A stretch of DNA of 64,000 nt, taken from NCBI RefSeq assembly GCF_014322795.1, contig NZ_JAASTT010000001.1:1-64000 (forward strand), given 5' to 3'. The translations under genes and the position numbers were made by a program. The notes below the pieces were generated by a model. It saw nothing but the letters and a program-made list of their open reading frames with translations, had not been told where the DNA came from and did not search any database. Position 1 is the first letter of the stretch, and every line of letters starts with the position of its first letter. Of the stretch, positions 1 through 9,412 are shown one piece after another. The stretch is from Paenilisteria portnoyi (GTDB lineage Bacteria > Bacillota > Bacilli > Lactobacillales > Listeriaceae).

Positions 1-107
1 TGAACGTTTAAAAATGAAAAATCATAAAATTGGATTCGTCTAATTTCGAATAAAAAGCGACTTATGAAATTGGTTCAACTATTAAGGTAGGGATTATCAA
101 ATTAGGT

Positions 108-151
108 CGTCCTGATACACTTCTTCGCAAAATATATCAGGACGATTTTTA
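108..151 (+). terminator. Rho-independent terminator at window edge
   Basis: A perfect 10-bp stem (CGTCCTGATA at 108-117 with TATCAGGACG at 135-144) is followed by a T-rich tail at 145-150. The T tail lies on the plus side, so it would end a plus-strand transcript entering from outside the window. The same stem sits just beyond the minus-strand gene that ends at 153 and may stop it too, although its minus-side T run is poor. No gene is recognisable in bases 1-107. Confidence 0.7.
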
Positions 152-152
152 T

Positions 153-647
153 TCACAAAAAGGTCAAAAATCTCCCATCCCAAATCGTTTCATGATGTGC
201 CATAATCGTTTTTGCATCGATCAAATCACTATCCATAGTCGTATGCAATCCACGAACCATGTAACAATTAAATCCCAATCCATGCGCAAATCGAACGGTC
301 GTATCTACACAATATTCCGTCTGCGCACCGCAAAACTCGATTTTCTGAGCATCTAACCCAGCAAGAATCGCCGGTAAATCCGTCTTATAAAACGAATTCG
401 CATGCGTCTTATTCACATAAATATCATCCTGTCGACTGTCCAATTCCGGCATCAACGCCCACGCATCACTGCCAATCACCAATTCCTCATCCACATGCTG
501 CACAAAAATAACCGGTTTCCCAGCATCCCGATAACTCGCAATCCGCTGATTCACACCAGCCAACATGCGCTCCAAATGAACTAATGGATAATCCGTCGAA
601 TTCACCCCATTTTGCATATCAATCACAACCAAAACATCACTCATCAT
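153..647 (-). CDS. Isochorismatase/nicotinamidase-family cysteine hydrolase
   Basis: This 164-residue protein matches the isochorismatase-like fold. It has an N-terminal VVIDMQNG strand carrying the catalytic Asp, a central VNKTHANSF segment carrying the Lys, and FCGAQTEYCVDTT near residue 110 carrying the nucleophilic Cys. Family members hydrolyse amide or vinyl-ether bonds (nicotinamide, isochorismate, ureidoacrylate); the substrate cannot be read from sequence. The start is the first of two adjacent ATGs, 8 nt after an AAGGGGGAT ribosome site that overlaps the stop of the upstream gene, which suggests translational coupling. It is probably cotranscribed with the EVE-domain gene at 663-1088. 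Confidence 0.85.
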   Translation of the reverse strand: MMSDVLVVIDMQNGVNSTDYPLVHLERMLAGVNQRIASYRDAGKPVIFVQHVDEELVIGSDAWALMPELDSRQDDIYVNKTHANSFYKTDLPAILAGLDAQKIEFCGAQTEYCVDTTVRFAHGLGFNCYMVRGLHTTMDSDLIDAKTIMAHHETIWDGRFLTFL

Positions 648-662
648 CCCACGGAATCCCCC

Positions 663-1088
663 TTACGATTCATATTTCATCGGCAAACCCATCTGCTCAG
701 CCAACATCAAAAAGAAATCCTTATCAATCTCAAAATGGCCGTAACGAAGGGAAGCGCGATATTTCTGCCAAGCTTCTAGCTGTGACACCGCGCTGAGCGG
801 CACTTGTTTTGCATCTGGGAAAAAATCAATATCTTTACGATAAGGTACAAATGTCTCACTCATCGCAAATGGATAAATATCCTCCCCCTTTACCCGTCCA
901 ATCGCCGTAAAACACTGGCATTTCTCATCTTTACCAAGCGTTTGTTTCGGACTATAATAAACTAGCCAATCTCCAGGTTTCATCCGTTTAAGTGGCGCTT
1001 CTTTACCATGACATAACTGCGAAAAGCCACCATCCACGCCTAATTCAACATGATCTAAGGAAGCCACACCAATCCAATATTTTGTCAT
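663..1088 (-). CDS. EVE-domain protein (UPF0310 family)
   Basis: About 141 residues, opening TKYWIGVASLDHV and containing GDWLVYYSPK, the pattern of EVE-domain proteins of the PUA-like fold. Such domains bind modified bases in DNA or RNA, and some act with modification-dependent nucleases; here the gene stands beside a small hydrolase, not a nuclease. An ATG three codons upstream (1097) abuts the AAAGAAG ribosome site with no spacing, so the ATG at 1088 (9 nt spacing) is preferred. The family call is good; the ligand is unknown. Confidence 0.8.
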   Translation of the reverse strand: MTKYWIGVASLDHVELGVDGGFSQLCHGKEAPLKRMKPGDWLVYYSPKQTLGKDEKCQCFTAIGRVKGEDIYPFAMSETFVPYRKDIDFFPDAKQVPLSAVSQLEAWQKYRASLRYGHFEIDKDFFLMLAEQMGLPMKYES

Positions 1089-1131
1089 TTTAGTCATCTT
1101 CTTTCGTTATGTGTTTTCCATCTACACACCT

Positions 1132-1159
1132 ATTATAAACGATATAACGATATTGTCCA
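1132..1159 (-). promoter_or_regulatory. Promoter of the EVE/isochorismatase pair
   Basis: Read on the minus strand, TGGACA (1159-1154) and TATAAT (1137-1132) are separated by 16 nt. It lies back to back with the alaS promoter. Confidence 0.55.
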
Positions 1160-1170
1160 TTGATTAATCG

Positions 1171-1199
1171 TTGACACAACCCGCCACATCCTTTATAAT
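1171..1199 (+). promoter_or_regulatory. Sigma-A promoter of alaS
   Basis: Consensus TTGACA (1171-1176) and TATAAT (1194-1199) with a 17-nt spacer, directly upstream of the T-box leader. Confidence 0.9.
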
Positions 1200-1205
1200 T
1201 TCAAG

Positions 1206-1455
1206 TATCATACAACTAAAAATAGTGTGAGCTTAAAGAAACACGCCCGTTTGCAAGAGAAATGTTCCTATGGCTGGAAGAACATAAACGAGACAGCGAT
1301 TTCTGTGCTACCTCACATCACGCCTATTTTTCGTCTTATTCCGCGTTAAGGATTCTAAAGAGGTAATGATCAAGTCTTATATCATTGCAAACAGGGTGGT
1401 ACCGCGAACATATTCGTCCCTGTATTGCGAGATGATATGAGGCTTTTTGTTTTGT
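1206..1455 (+). promoter_or_regulatory. T-box riboswitch of alaS (tRNA-Ala sensing)
   Basis: The T-box sequence AGGGTGGTACCGCG is at 1393-1406. Stem I can close through TGTGAG (1226-1231) with CTCACA (1312-1317). GCT at 1307-1309 lies just inside that helix and fits an alanine specifier codon. The terminator pairs the region around 1379-1398 with 1418-1440 and ends in a T-rich run at 1443-1453. Uncharged tRNA-Ala would favour the antiterminator and allow alaS transcription. The specifier assignment is an inference from position. Confidence 0.9.
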
Positions 1456-1490
1456 ATCCATACTCGCGCAATCAAAAAGGAGGAAATAAA

Positions 1491-4121
1491 ATGAAACAAT
1501 TAACAAGTGCTGAAGTAAGACAAATGTTCCTCGATTTTTTCCAGGAAAAAGGCCATAAAGTGGAGCCAAGTGCGCCGCTCGTGCCGATTAACGATGCATC
1601 TTTGCTATGGATTAATAGTGGTGTCGCAACATTGAAAAAATATTTCGACGGTAGCGTGATTCCAGACAACCCACGTATCGTTAATGCGCAGAAATCAATC
1701 CGTACAAATGACATCGAAAATGTAGGGAAAACAGCGCGCCATCATACATTTTTCGAGATGCTCGGTAATTTTTCCATCGGTGAATATTTCAAAGAAGAAG
1801 CCATCGTTTGGGCATGGGAATTTCTGACTAGCCCGCAATGGGTTGGCTTTGATCCGGATAAATTATACGTAACGGTTTATCCAGAAGACGAAGAAGCGAA
1901 GACGATTTGGAAAGAAAAAGTTGGCTTGACAGACGATCATATCGTGCCGATTGAGGACAATTTCTGGGATATCGGCGAAGGTCCAAGTGGTCCGGATAGT
2001 GAGATTTTTTACGATCGTGGCGAGGCTTATGGCAATGATACGACAGATCCAGAATTATATCCAGGCGGCGAAAACGAACGTTATTTGGAAATTTGGAACC
2101 TTGTATTTTCGCAATTTAATCACAACGCAGATGGCACGTATACGCCACTTCCAAAGAAAAACATCGATACAGGGATGGGCCTCGAACGGATGGTTTCAAT
2201 CATTCAAGATGCGCCTACAAACTTCGAAACCGACCTATTCATGCCAATCATTCGTGAAGTAGAGACGATTTCTGGTGAAAAATACGGTCAAAATCCTGCA
2301 ACAGATACAGCATTTAAAGTTATCGCAGACCACGTGCGTACCGTAGCTTTTGCAATCGGTGACAGCGCATTACCATCCAATGAAGGTCGTGGTTATGTGT
2401 TGCGTCGCTTGCTACGTCGTGCCGTTCGTTACGCTAAAAACCTCAATATTAACGAACCATTTATGTATAAATTAGTACCTGTAGTCGGCAAAATTATGAA
2501 TAGTTACTATCCTGAAGTAGAAAAACAAACCGATTTCATCCAAAAAATTGTACGCACCGAGGAAGAACGTTTCCATGAGACGCTAAATGAAGGTTTGGCG
2601 ATTTTAGAAGAAATGATGGCGGCCGCTAAAGACTCTGGTCAAATGAACGGCGCAGACATTTTCAAATTATACGACACATTCGGATTCCCAGTTGAGCTGA
2701 CAGAAGAATATGCTGAAGATAACGGTTTAACAGTCGATCACGCTGGTTTTGAAGCAGAAATGACGAAACAACGCAATCGGGCACGTAACGCACGTGCTGA
2801 CGTTAAATCGATGAGCGTCCAAACAGAGCTACTAACAAGTTTGACAGAGAAAAGTGAGTTTGTTGGCTATGAAACGACAAGCGTTGCGACCGAAGTGCTG
2901 TACATTATCAAATCAGGTAGCTTAGCAGAAAGCGCATCACGTGGCGATAAAGTGCAAGTCATCTTCAAAGAAACACCATTTTATGCAGAAAGCGGCGGAC
3001 AAATCGCGGACCAAGGAACCATTAAAAAATCCGGTTTCACAGCAGCCGTTCTAAACGTTCAAAAAACACCAAATAAGCAAAATATCCATGAAGTACGCAT
3101 CGAAGAAGGAAGTCTAAACAAAGGCGATCATGTAACGCTTGAAGTGGACAAAGCCACCCGCCGCGGCATCGTGAAGAACCACACCGCAACGCATTTGCTT
3201 CATCGTGCGTTAAAAGACGTACTCGGCGATCACGTCAACCAAGCAGGCTCTCTCGTAGAATCGAATCGTTTACGTTTTGACTTCTCTCATTTTGGCCAAA
3301 TTACCGACGCAGAACTTCAAAAAATGGAACACATCGTCAATCGTAAAATTTGGGAACAAATCGCAGTCAGCATCAAAGAAATGCCGATTGCAGAAGCAAA
3401 AGAACTCGGCGCGATGGCGTTATTCGGCGAGAAATATGGTGATGTTGTCCGCGTTGTCCGTATTGGCGATTACAGCATCGAGCTTTGTGGTGGTATCCAT
3501 GTTAAAAATACGTCTGAAATCGGACTTTTCAACATCATTTCCGAAAGTGGCATCGGGGCAGGAACTCGCCGTATCGAAGCAGTAACCGGCGAATCCGCAT
3601 ACCGCTTCCTAAATCAACAAGAGCATTATCTAAAAGCAGCCGCAAATCTGCTTAAAACATCGCCACAAGAAACACCACAAAAAATCGAACAATTACATCA
3701 AGAAATGCGCGAATTAAAACGCGAAAACGACTCTTTACTTGCGAAACTATCCAACGCAGCAAGCGCAGATATTTTTAGCAATCCAGAAGATGTCGGTGGT
3801 GTTGCCGTTATCGCGAAACAAGTCAATGCGAAAGATATGAACCAATTACGCCAATATCTAGATAATTGGAAAGAAACAAAAGCAAGCGGCATCCTTGTTT
3901 TGGGTGCAGCACATGATGATAAAGTCAGCTTAATTTCTGCTGTTTCCGAAGATTTAATTAAAGAAGGTTATCACGCTGGTAAATTGCTGAAAGAAGTGGC
4001 AACTCGTTGCGGCGGTAATGGTGGCGGACGCCCTGATACAGCTCAAGCAGGCGGGAAAGACCCAGAAAAACTAGAAGGCGCATTAGCTTATGTAAAAGAG
4101 TGGGTTGCGCAACAATCCTAA
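1491..4121 (+). CDS. alaS: Alanyl-tRNA synthetase
   Basis: Class II synthetase that attaches alanine to tRNA-Ala. The product is 876 residues, the usual family length. The N-terminal catalytic core shows [13 protein letters not shown] and the later [13 protein letters not shown]. The editing domain carries HTATHLLH and a CGGIH metal-binding segment. The C-terminal part holds the GGxGGGRP motif ([16 protein letters not shown]) near the end. The start is the ATG at 1491 behind AAGGAGG (1477-1483); an upstream in-frame ATG at 1425 lies inside the T-box terminator and is rejected. Expression is under the T-box leader. Confidence 0.98.
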   Translation: MKQLTSAEVRQMFLDFFQEKGHKVEPSAPLVPINDASLLWINSGVATLKKYFDGSVIPDNPRIVNAQKSIRTNDIENVGKTARHHTFFEMLGNFSIGEYFKEEAIVWAWEFLTSPQWVGFDPDKLYVTVYPEDEEAKTIWKEKVGLTDDHIVPIEDNFWDIGEGPSGPDSEIFYDRGEAYGNDTTDPELYPGGENERYLEIWNLVFSQFNHNADGTYTPLPKKNIDTGMGLERMVSIIQDAPTNFETDLFMPIIREVETISGEKYGQNPATDTAFKVIADHVRTVAFAIGDSALPSNEGRGYVLRRLLRRAVRYAKNLNINEPFMYKLVPVVGKIMNSYYPEVEKQTDFIQKIVRTEEERFHETLNEGLAILEEMMAAAKDSGQMNGADIFKLYDTFGFPVELTEEYAEDNGLTVDHAGFEAEMTKQRNRARNARADVKSMSVQTELLTSLTEKSEFVGYETTSVATEVLYIIKSGSLAESASRGDKVQVIFKETPFYAESGGQIADQGTIKKSGFTAAVLNVQKTPNKQNIHEVRIEEGSLNKGDHVTLEVDKATRRGIVKNHTATHLLHRALKDVLGDHVNQAGSLVESNRLRFDFSHFGQITDAELQKMEHIVNRKIWEQIAVSIKEMPIAEAKELGAMALFGEKYGDVVRVVRIGDYSIELCGGIHVKNTSEIGLFNIISESGIGAGTRRIEAVTGESAYRFLNQQEHYLKAAANLLKTSPQETPQKIEQLHQEMRELKRENDSLLAKLSNAASADIFSNPEDVGGVAVIAKQVNAKDMNQLRQYLDNWKETKASGILVLGAAHDDKVSLISAVSEDLIKEGYHAGKLLKEVATRCGGNGGGRPDTAQAGGKDPEKLEGALAYVKEWVAQQS

Positions 4122-4172
4122 ACTGTACAACAAGATAGCAAGTATTTATTAGCAATTGGATTAGCATCTTCT

Positions 4173-4201
4173 TTGTTATTTTTCGAGACTTAGTGTAAAA
4201 T
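4173..4201 (+). promoter_or_regulatory. Candidate promoter of ireB-ruvX-yrzB
   Basis: TTGTTA (4173-4178) and TAAAAT (4196-4201) with a 17-nt spacer, about 50 nt before the ireB start. Confidence 0.5.
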
Positions 4202-4248
4202 GAAATGTGGACAATAGCGATAACAATGGGAAAGAGGTGCTGATCAAA

Positions 4249-4518
4249 ATGGCTTCTGATAAAACAATGTTTTATAGTTTTGGCGACGATTCGATTGAAG
4301 AAGATGTCAAAATTCTGATGGGGAAAGTGTATGTTGCCCTAGAGGAAAAAGGATATAACCCGATTAATCAGATTGTTGGTTATTTGCTCTCTGGTGATCC
4401 AGCTTATATTCCGCGCCACAATGATGCTCGTAATTTGATCCGCCGTCTAGAGCGTGATGAGATTATCGAAGAATTAGTAAAGGCGTACCTAAAAAATAAT
4501 AAGATTGGTGACAAATGA
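4249..4518 (+). CDS. ireB: IreB family regulatory phosphoprotein (UPF0297)
   Basis: 89 residues, starting [11 protein letters not shown] and containing [18 protein letters not shown], which identifies the IreB/YrzL family. In Enterococcus the homologue is phosphorylated by the PASTA kinase IreK and affects cephalosporin resistance; a similar role here is inferred. The start at 4249 follows an AAGAGGTG site; a GTG 14 codons upstream lacks one. Its stop overlaps the ruvX start by 4 nt, so the two are likely coupled. Confidence 0.93.
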   Translation: MASDKTMFYSFGDDSIEEDVKILMGKVYVALEEKGYNPINQIVGYLLSGDPAYIPRHNDARNLIRRLERDEIIEELVKAYLKNNKIGDK

Positions 4519-4931
4519 GAACAATGGGATTAGATGTTGGCTCGGTGACTGTTGGTGTAGCCATTAGTGATGAGCTAGGCTGGACCGCACAAGGTATTGA
4601 GACCATCACGATAAACGAACGCGCGAAACAATTTGGTTACGATCGCGTGAAAGAACTTGCCGCAGAATACGATGTTAATAAAATCGTTGTTGGCTGGCCA
4701 AAAAATATGAATAATACGGTTGGTGAACGTGCAGAAGCATCTGAAAAGTATGCGGAAGTATTGGAAAGCCGCACTGGGATTCCTGTTGTTTTATGGGATG
4801 AGCGCTTGACCACTGCCGCAGCGGAACGGACATTGCTTGAAGCTGATGTTAGCCGTAAGAAGCGTAAGAAAGTCATTGATAAGCTTGCAGCCGTTATGAT
4901 ATTGCAGTCTTATTTAGATTCAAATAATTAA
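4515..4931 (+). CDS. ruvX: Putative Holliday junction resolvase / pre-16S rRNA nuclease
   Basis: 138 residues of the YqgF/RuvX family, with an RNase H-like fold. The first acidic motif is [15 protein letters not shown], the central motif is [12 protein letters not shown], and [13 protein letters not shown] is the third conserved block. Family members are linked to trimming the 5' end of 16S rRNA and to junction resolution. It overlaps ireB by 4 nt and is followed 19 nt later by yrzB, the conserved Firmicutes trio. Confidence 0.93.
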   Translation: MRTMGLDVGSVTVGVAISDELGWTAQGIETITINERAKQFGYDRVKELAAEYDVNKIVVGWPKNMNNTVGERAEASEKYAEVLESRTGIPVVLWDERLTTAAAERTLLEADVSRKKRKKVIDKLAAVMILQSYLDSNN

Positions 4932-4950
4932 TTAAAAAGAGGTGTCCATT

Positions 4951-5244
4951 ATGACAGAAAATCACGAACATGATCACGAACATATCACAGTAGTAGACGA
5001 GGATGGTAACGAGGAGCTTTACGCGGTCTTATTCTCGTTTAACTCCGATGAGTTTGAGAAATCTTACGTACTTTATTATCCAGAAAGTGCAGAAGACGAG
5101 GAAGAAATCGAATTACAAGCGTCTTCTTTCATTGAAAATGAAGATGGCACACAAGGCGAGTTAAAGCCTGTGGAAACAGAAGAAGAATGGGACATGATCG
5201 AAGAGGTCCTTGCGACGTTCTTAGAAGACGAAGACGCCGAATAA
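4951..5244 (+). CDS. yrzB: DUF1292 acidic protein (YrzB family)
   Basis: 97 residues, highly acidic, with a histidine-rich start (ENHEHDHEH) followed by the DUF1292 pattern [20 protein letters not shown]. The function is unknown; it is a constant neighbour of ireB and ruvX in Firmicutes. The start ATG at 4951 is set by AAAGAGGTG ending at 4944; a GTG at 4942 is part of that ribosome site. Confidence 0.88.
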   Translation: MTENHEHDHEHITVVDEDGNEELYAVLFSFNSDEFEKSYVLYYPESAEDEEEIELQASSFIENEDGTQGELKPVETEEEWDMIEEVLATFLEDEDAE

Positions 5245-5248
5245 TCAT

Positions 5249-5371
5249 TCAGAGGGCGTACAAACGCGCATCTGCGTCGTTAAAACCTGTGCTCCGATGC
5301 TCACGTATAAATATACGTTCCGCTTCGGTGCTCGGTTTTGCCTAGCATCTACCCATTTGTACGCTCTCTGA
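5249..5371. repeat. Long inverted-repeat element, copy A
   Basis: Terminal arms at 5249-5266 and 5354-5371 are 18 nt and complementary except for one wobble and one mismatch. Between them is a core of about 87 nt resembling those of the elements at 9413-9877 (opposite orientation) and 11309-11427. Shared core blocks are CGTCGTTAAA, GTGCTC.CGTA, a central palindrome around TATAAATATA, and TTTTGCCTAG. It lies between the convergent genes yrzB and the DedA gene. This is the most diverged of the copies. Confidence 0.85.
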
Positions 5372-5457
5372 GGTTTTGCGATTTCATAGCATCGTTTGGT
5401 GTTAGTTCGAAGAACTTGGTTTTGCGTACGAAGTACGGTTTTTCCGATTAAACGAAA

Positions 5458-5510
5458 GAAGCTGAGAGTTAGCACGAATAAGTGCCTAATTCCCAGCTTC
5501 TTCTTTTTTA
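5458..5510 (+). terminator. Terminator downstream of yrzB
   Basis: A long stem starts with GAAGCTG (5458-5464) paired to CAGCTTC (5494-5500) and continues inward with few interruptions. The plus-side tail TTCTTTTTT follows at 5501-5509. It sits between convergent genes and overlaps the end of the DedA gene. Confidence 0.8.
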
Positions 5511-6131
5511 TGCAGTTGGTTTGCGTTTTTTTACTATTTTCACGATTAAGTACACAACAATCACGACTAGGAGTGCTAGCATGGCGTAGCTGATTGGGCG
5601 GGTGTATTTTTCGACAACGCTCCAATTGGCGCCTAACTTGTAGCCTAAGTAGGTTAAGAAAATATTCCATGGGATGCAGCCTAGGATGGTGTACGTGATG
5701 AATTTCCAAATGTTCATTTTTGCAATACCGGCTGGTAGTGATATGAAAGTTCGGATAACGGGCAGGAGGCGACCGAAGAACACTGCTGATGCGCCGTATT
5801 TTTGAAACCAGTTTTCTGCTAGGTCAAGATGTCCGACATTTAAAAAGATGTATTTTCCGAATTTTAGAACGAGGGCTCGGCCACCGAATTTGCCGATATA
5901 GTAGGCGATTAGGGAGCCAACGAGGTTTCCTGCGATACCAGCGAAGACCACAAGCCAAAAGTTTAGGTCACCTGCTTCGGCCATGAAACCACCGAACAGC
6001 ATGACAACTTCGCTTGGAAGCGGGATACAGACGCTTTCGATGACCATCGCCCAGAAGATGCCCCAGTGCCCAAATAGGTCGATTAAGGTCATGACGAAAT
6101 TTTGCAATGCTTCAATAATGGAATGTAACAT
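5508..6131 (-). CDS. DedA-family membrane protein
   Basis: 207 residues with several hydrophobic segments and the DedA (SNARE-associated) signatures: a re-entrant ESVCIPLPSEVVMLFGGFMA near residue 35 and FFGRLLPVIRTFISLPAG near residue 120 with its conserved Arg. DedA proteins are inner-membrane proteins tied to membrane lipid and proton-motive-force homeostasis, and some act in undecaprenyl phosphate recycling. A minus-strand TATAAT at 6184-6179 with GTGACG 17 nt upstream may be its promoter. It is convergent with yrzB. Confidence 0.92.
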   Translation of the reverse strand: MLHSIIEALQNFVMTLIDLFGHWGIFWAMVIESVCIPLPSEVVMLFGGFMAEAGDLNFWLVVFAGIAGNLVGSLIAYYIGKFGGRALVLKFGKYIFLNVGHLDLAENWFQKYGASAVFFGRLLPVIRTFISLPAGIAKMNIWKFITYTILGCIPWNIFLTYLGYKLGANWSVVEKYTRPISYAMLALLVVIVVYLIVKIVKKRKPTA

Positions 6132-6233
6132 GGATAGCCTTCTTTCGTTTAGATTGAACCGTTTAACGATGCTTCCTTATTATAGCTAAATTTGTCGAAA
6201 ACGTCACGAATTTATATTTTTTGCTGATTGTGG

Positions 6234-6263
6234 TTGAACTATGGTAGTGATTACCGTTATAAT
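6234..6263 (+). promoter_or_regulatory. Sigma-A promoter of mltG
   Basis: TTGAAC (6234-6239) and TATAAT (6258-6263) with an 18-nt spacer, 44 nt before the gene. Confidence 0.75.
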
Positions 6264-6307
6264 AGATAAAGAAATGTTTTGCATAGACGAATGAAAGAGG
6301 TTTAGAG

Positions 6308-7375
6308 ATGAAAAAATCCAAAAGCAAAATGATCACGATTATTATTTCAAGTATCGCCGTGGTGCTGGTCGCGCTAACGGTTGGAGGCTATTTCTATGTG
6401 GATTCGCAACTCCAAGCTGTCAATGCATCGAGTAAGGAATCGATTATTGTAGATATTCCTAAAGGCGCTAAAGTATCAGAAATTGGCGATATTCTTCAAG
6501 AAAATAACGTTATTAATAGTAGCATGATTTTTACGTACTATGTGAAATATAAAAATGAGACGAACTTAAAAGCTGGAAAATATAAATTGAGTCCATCGAT
6601 GACCGTGGAACAAGTGGTTAATGAATTGAAAAAAGGCCAGGTGATTGTCCCGTCCAGACTCGTTATTCCAGAAGGGTATTCCTTAGATCAAATCGCGGAT
6701 CGGATGGTTGCTTACAAGCCGGAATTGAAGAAAGCGGATATTTTAAAAGTGATGGACGACAAGGCGTTTGTGAATGAACTGATGAAGGCATATCCTGATA
6801 CGGTCACAAAGGACGTTTTGGCGGCAACTATCAAGCATCCGCTAGAAGGCTATTTGTACCCAGCGACGTATGAATTTACAGGCAAAACGGACATCAAAGC
6901 GATGGTGAGCGACATGGTTAAAGCCACAGACGCCAACATTGCTAAATATAAGCCAGAACTTACGAAGCAAAAATTGACGGTGCATCATTTCTTAACGATG
7001 TCCTCCCTCATCGAAAAAGAAGCAACGGCAAATGTCGATCGCAGTAAAATTTCGAGTGTTTTTTATAATCGCCTGAAAGAGGGCATGCCGCTACAGACGG
7101 ATCCGACGGTGCTTTACGCGCTTGGGAAACATAAATCGCGTACGATGTATGAAGATTTGAAAGTAGATTCGCCGTACAATACGTACAAAAATAAAGGCTT
7201 GCCACCAGGTCCGATTTCGAATAGTGGAGAAACATCGATGGAAGCCACGTTGCATCCTGAAAAAACGGATTTTCTTTACTTTTTAGCGAATACAAAAACA
7301 GGTCAGGTTTATTTTTCTAAGACGCTAGAAGAGCATAACAAATTAAAAGAAGAACATATTACAAATAATCAATAA
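6308..7375 (+). CDS. mltG: Endolytic peptidoglycan transglycosylase MltG
   Basis: 355 residues: a short basic N-terminus, one membrane segment at about residues 9-28, then an extracytoplasmic YceG-like domain. The catalytic Glu lies in SSLIEKEATA near residue 236. NRLKEGMPLQTDPTVLYALG and GLPPGPISNSG are typical conserved blocks. MltG cuts nascent glycan strands within the chain and sets glycan length. The gene has its own promoter and an AAGAGG ribosome site. It may drive the downstream methyltransferase and udk genes. Confidence 0.96.
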   Translation: MKKSKSKMITIIISSIAVVLVALTVGGYFYVDSQLQAVNASSKESIIVDIPKGAKVSEIGDILQENNVINSSMIFTYYVKYKNETNLKAGKYKLSPSMTVEQVVNELKKGQVIVPSRLVIPEGYSLDQIADRMVAYKPELKKADILKVMDDKAFVNELMKAYPDTVTKDVLAATIKHPLEGYLYPATYEFTGKTDIKAMVSDMVKATDANIAKYKPELTKQKLTVHHFLTMSSLIEKEATANVDRSKISSVFYNRLKEGMPLQTDPTVLYALGKHKSRTMYEDLKVDSPYNTYKNKGLPPGPISNSGETSMEATLHPEKTDFLYFLANTKTGQVYFSKTLEEHNKLKEEHITNNQ

Positions 7376-7383
7376 ATAGACAC

Positions 7384-7431
7384 GATAAGCGTTTGTTTTT
7401 GGCCTTAGAGGCTTGAGAACAGGCGCTTATC
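7384..7431. other. Hairpin between mltG and the methyltransferase gene
   Basis: GATAAGCGTTTGTT (7384-7397) pairs along its whole length, with two G-T wobbles, with AACAGGCGCTTATC (7418-7431). No T run follows on either strand, so it is not a standard terminator. It may be a processing or stability hairpin in the mltG-udk transcript. Confidence 0.5.
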
Positions 7432-7459
7432 ATTAGTCTGTTAAGGGGGATTTAGAGCA

Positions 7460-8110
7460 GTGAATGATACGTTAATTCATAATTACTTGCTTTCGCACAT
7501 TCCAGAGCGCAAGCCGTTCTTCATGGAATTGGAAGCTTATGCGGCGGAACACGAAGTACCAATCATGGAAATAGACTCGATGCATTTTATGTTACAAATT
7601 ATGCAAATTCAACAACCGAAGCGAATTTTGGAAATTGGAACAGCAATTGGCTATTCTGCTTTACGGATGGCAGACGCGTTGCCAGATGTACATATTGTCA
7701 CGATGGAGCGCGATGAAGTGCGTTATGACCGAGCTTGGCACAATGTTCACGCATTTGGCGCAGAGGACCGAATTGAGGTTCTTCTCATGGATGCCTTGGA
7801 AGATAGTTCGATTGTGCTGGAAAAAGAGAATTTCGACGCGATTTTCATTGATGCCGCAAAAGCTCAGTATGCTAAATTTTTCAACGTTTATATCGATAAA
7901 TTGGCTCCGGGCGGTGTCATTTACAGCGATAATGTGCTTTTTAAAGGGTTGGCGTTACACGATTCGCCGCGAGCGCAGCAAAAGCAACGCGTGTCGAGAA
8001 AAATGCGGGAATTCAATGATTGGCTTTTGCAAAATCCAGATTTCATTACGACGACTGTTCCTTTAGGGGATGGCCTTGCGATTAGTCGCAGAAAGGAAGG
8101 CGCAAAGTGA
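7460..8110 (+). CDS. O-methyltransferase (YrrM family)
   Basis: 216 residues of the SAM-dependent class I family 3 O-methyltransferases. Motif I is [17 protein letters not shown] near residues 55-70, and [17 protein letters not shown] carries the metal and substrate-facing Asp. Bacterial members act on tRNA hydroxyuridine (TrmR in B. subtilis) or small catechols; the YrrM/TrmR link fits the locus. The start is GTG at 7460 after AAGGGGGAT. The stop overlaps the udk start by 4 nt. The U32 peptidase pair found here in Bacillus is absent. Confidence 0.88.
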   Translation: MNDTLIHNYLLSHIPERKPFFMELEAYAAEHEVPIMEIDSMHFMLQIMQIQQPKRILEIGTAIGYSALRMADALPDVHIVTMERDEVRYDRAWHNVHAFGAEDRIEVLLMDALEDSSIVLEKENFDAIFIDAAKAQYAKFFNVYIDKLAPGGVIYSDNVLFKGLALHDSPRAQQKQRVSRKMREFNDWLLQNPDFITTTVPLGDGLAISRRKEGAK

Positions 8111-8739
8111 CGAAGAAAAAGCCGATAGTAGTAGGCGTGACGGGCGGTAGTGGTTCAGGGAAAACGAGTGTGAGTAAGGCGATTTATGATCATTTCACGG
8201 GGCATTCCATTTTGATGTTGGAGCAAGATTTTTATTATAAAGACCAAGCAGAAATGGCTTTTGAGGAGCGTCTAAAAACGAATTATGATCATCCTTTAGC
8301 GTTTGATACGGACCTTTTGATTCGTCATATCAAGCAATTATTGCGCTACGAGCCAATCGATAAACCGGTATACGATTATGAGCTTTATACACGTTCTAGC
8401 GAGATTATTCACCAAGAACCAAAAGAGGTTATCATTTTAGAGGGCATTTTAATTTTGGAAGATCCGAAGTTGCGCGACCTCATGGATATCAAGGTTTACG
8501 TCGACACAGATGATGATATTCGAATTTTGCGACGGATGGTGCGCGATGTCAACGAACGTGGCCGGACAATGGAGTCGGTGATCGAACAATATTTAGGCGT
8601 GGTTAAGCCGATGTATCAAAAATTTATCGAACCGACGAAAAAATACGCCGACATTATCATCCCAGAAGGCGGCGAGAACAAGGTAGCCATCGATTTAATG
8701 ACGACAAAAGTGGCGACAATACTCGAAATGAACCGATAA
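8107..8739 (+). CDS. udk: Uridine kinase
   Basis: 210 residues. The P-loop GGSGSGKTS is at 13-21, followed by the pyrimidine-site segment EQDFYYKDQ and [12 protein letters not shown], all typical of uridine/cytidine kinase. It phosphorylates uridine and cytidine to monophosphates in pyrimidine salvage. The start is GTG at 8107, overlapping the upstream methyltransferase stop (GTGA), so translation is probably coupled. Confidence 0.97.
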   Translation: MTKKKPIVVGVTGGSGSGKTSVSKAIYDHFTGHSILMLEQDFYYKDQAEMAFEERLKTNYDHPLAFDTDLLIRHIKQLLRYEPIDKPVYDYELYTRSSEIIHQEPKEVIILEGILILEDPKLRDLMDIKVYVDTDDDIRILRRMVRDVNERGRTMESVIEQYLGVVKPMYQKFIEPTKKYADIIIPEGGENKVAIDLMTTKVATILEMNR

Positions 8740-8753
8740 TGCAACGCTACGAC

Positions 8754-8782
8754 TTGTAATTAGACGCGAATTAAGATAAAAT
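8754..8782 (+). promoter_or_regulatory. Candidate promoter of greA
   Basis: TTGTAA (8754-8759) and TAAAAT (8777-8782), 17-nt spacer, giving a leader of about 135 nt before greA. Confidence 0.55.
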
Positions 8783-8862
8783 TTCACTATTGGACAAAAA
8801 TTTGCTGGACATTCCCTGAGAATCGTGTTACTCTTTCAGGCGTAAAGTAAATACATGTTGAG

Positions 8863-8892
8863 GCGCGGAAAAGAACAAACTTCCGTGCTTTT
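8863..8892 (+). terminator. Terminator-like hairpin in the greA leader
   Basis: GCGCGGAA (8863-8870) pairs with TTCCGTGC (8881-8888) with one wobble, and TTTT follows at 8889-8892. It lies between the proposed promoter and the greA start. It could attenuate greA or simply end the udk transcript if the real promoter is elsewhere. Confidence 0.55.
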
Positions 8893-8924
8893 CAAATAAC
8901 ATAAAGATGAAGGAGAGAAAGAAT

Positions 8925-9401
8925 TTGGCTACAGAAAAAGTATTCCCAATGACATTAGAAGGTAAAGCGAAATTAGAAAATGAACTAAATGATTTAAAAA
9001 CAGTCAAACGTAAAGAAGTTGTAGAACGTATTAAAATTGCCCGTAGTTTCGGCGATCTTTCGGAAAACTCCGAGTACGATTCCGCAAAAGATGAGCAAGC
9101 TTTCGTAGAGGGCCGCATTACAACCCTTGAAAACATGATTCGCAATGCGCAAATCATCGATGCTAGCGCGATGAGCGGTGAAGTAGCACTAGGAAACACC
9201 GTTACTTTCAAAGAGCTTCCAAACGGCGACGAAGAAAGCTACACAATCGTGGGTAGCGCCGAAGCAGACCCATTCGAAGGCCTGATTTCCAATGATTCCC
9301 CAATCGCCAAAGCCCTACTAGGCTGCAAAGAAGGTGACGAAGTATCAATCCAAACACCAGGCGGCGAAATGAACGTCAAAATCACAAAAATCAGCGCCTA
9401 A
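8925..9401 (+). CDS. greA: Transcription elongation factor GreA
   Basis: 158 residues, the normal GreA length. An N-terminal coiled coil (about residues 10-75) contains [20 protein letters not shown] with the acidic tip residues that enter the RNA polymerase secondary channel. The C-terminal FKBP-like domain follows. GreA stimulates transcript cleavage in backtracked complexes. The start is TTG at 8925, 7 nt after AAGGAGAG; the ATG at 8907 precedes the ribosome site and is rejected. Confidence 0.97.
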   Translation: MATEKVFPMTLEGKAKLENELNDLKTVKRKEVVERIKIARSFGDLSENSEYDSAKDEQAFVEGRITTLENMIRNAQIIDASAMSGEVALGNTVTFKELPNGDEESYTIVGSAEADPFEGLISNDSPIAKALLGCKEGDEVSIQTPGGEMNVKITKISA

Positions 9402-9412
9402 TATATCGAAAT

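Noticed and set aside
1425-1490. Longer AlaS starting at 1425
   Set aside because: The region is the T-box terminator and the strong AAGGAGG site points to 1491.
5245-5709. 154-residue minus-strand reading frame across repeat copy A
   Set aside because: It overlaps the repeat, a terminator and the DedA gene in another frame, and has no recognisable domain.
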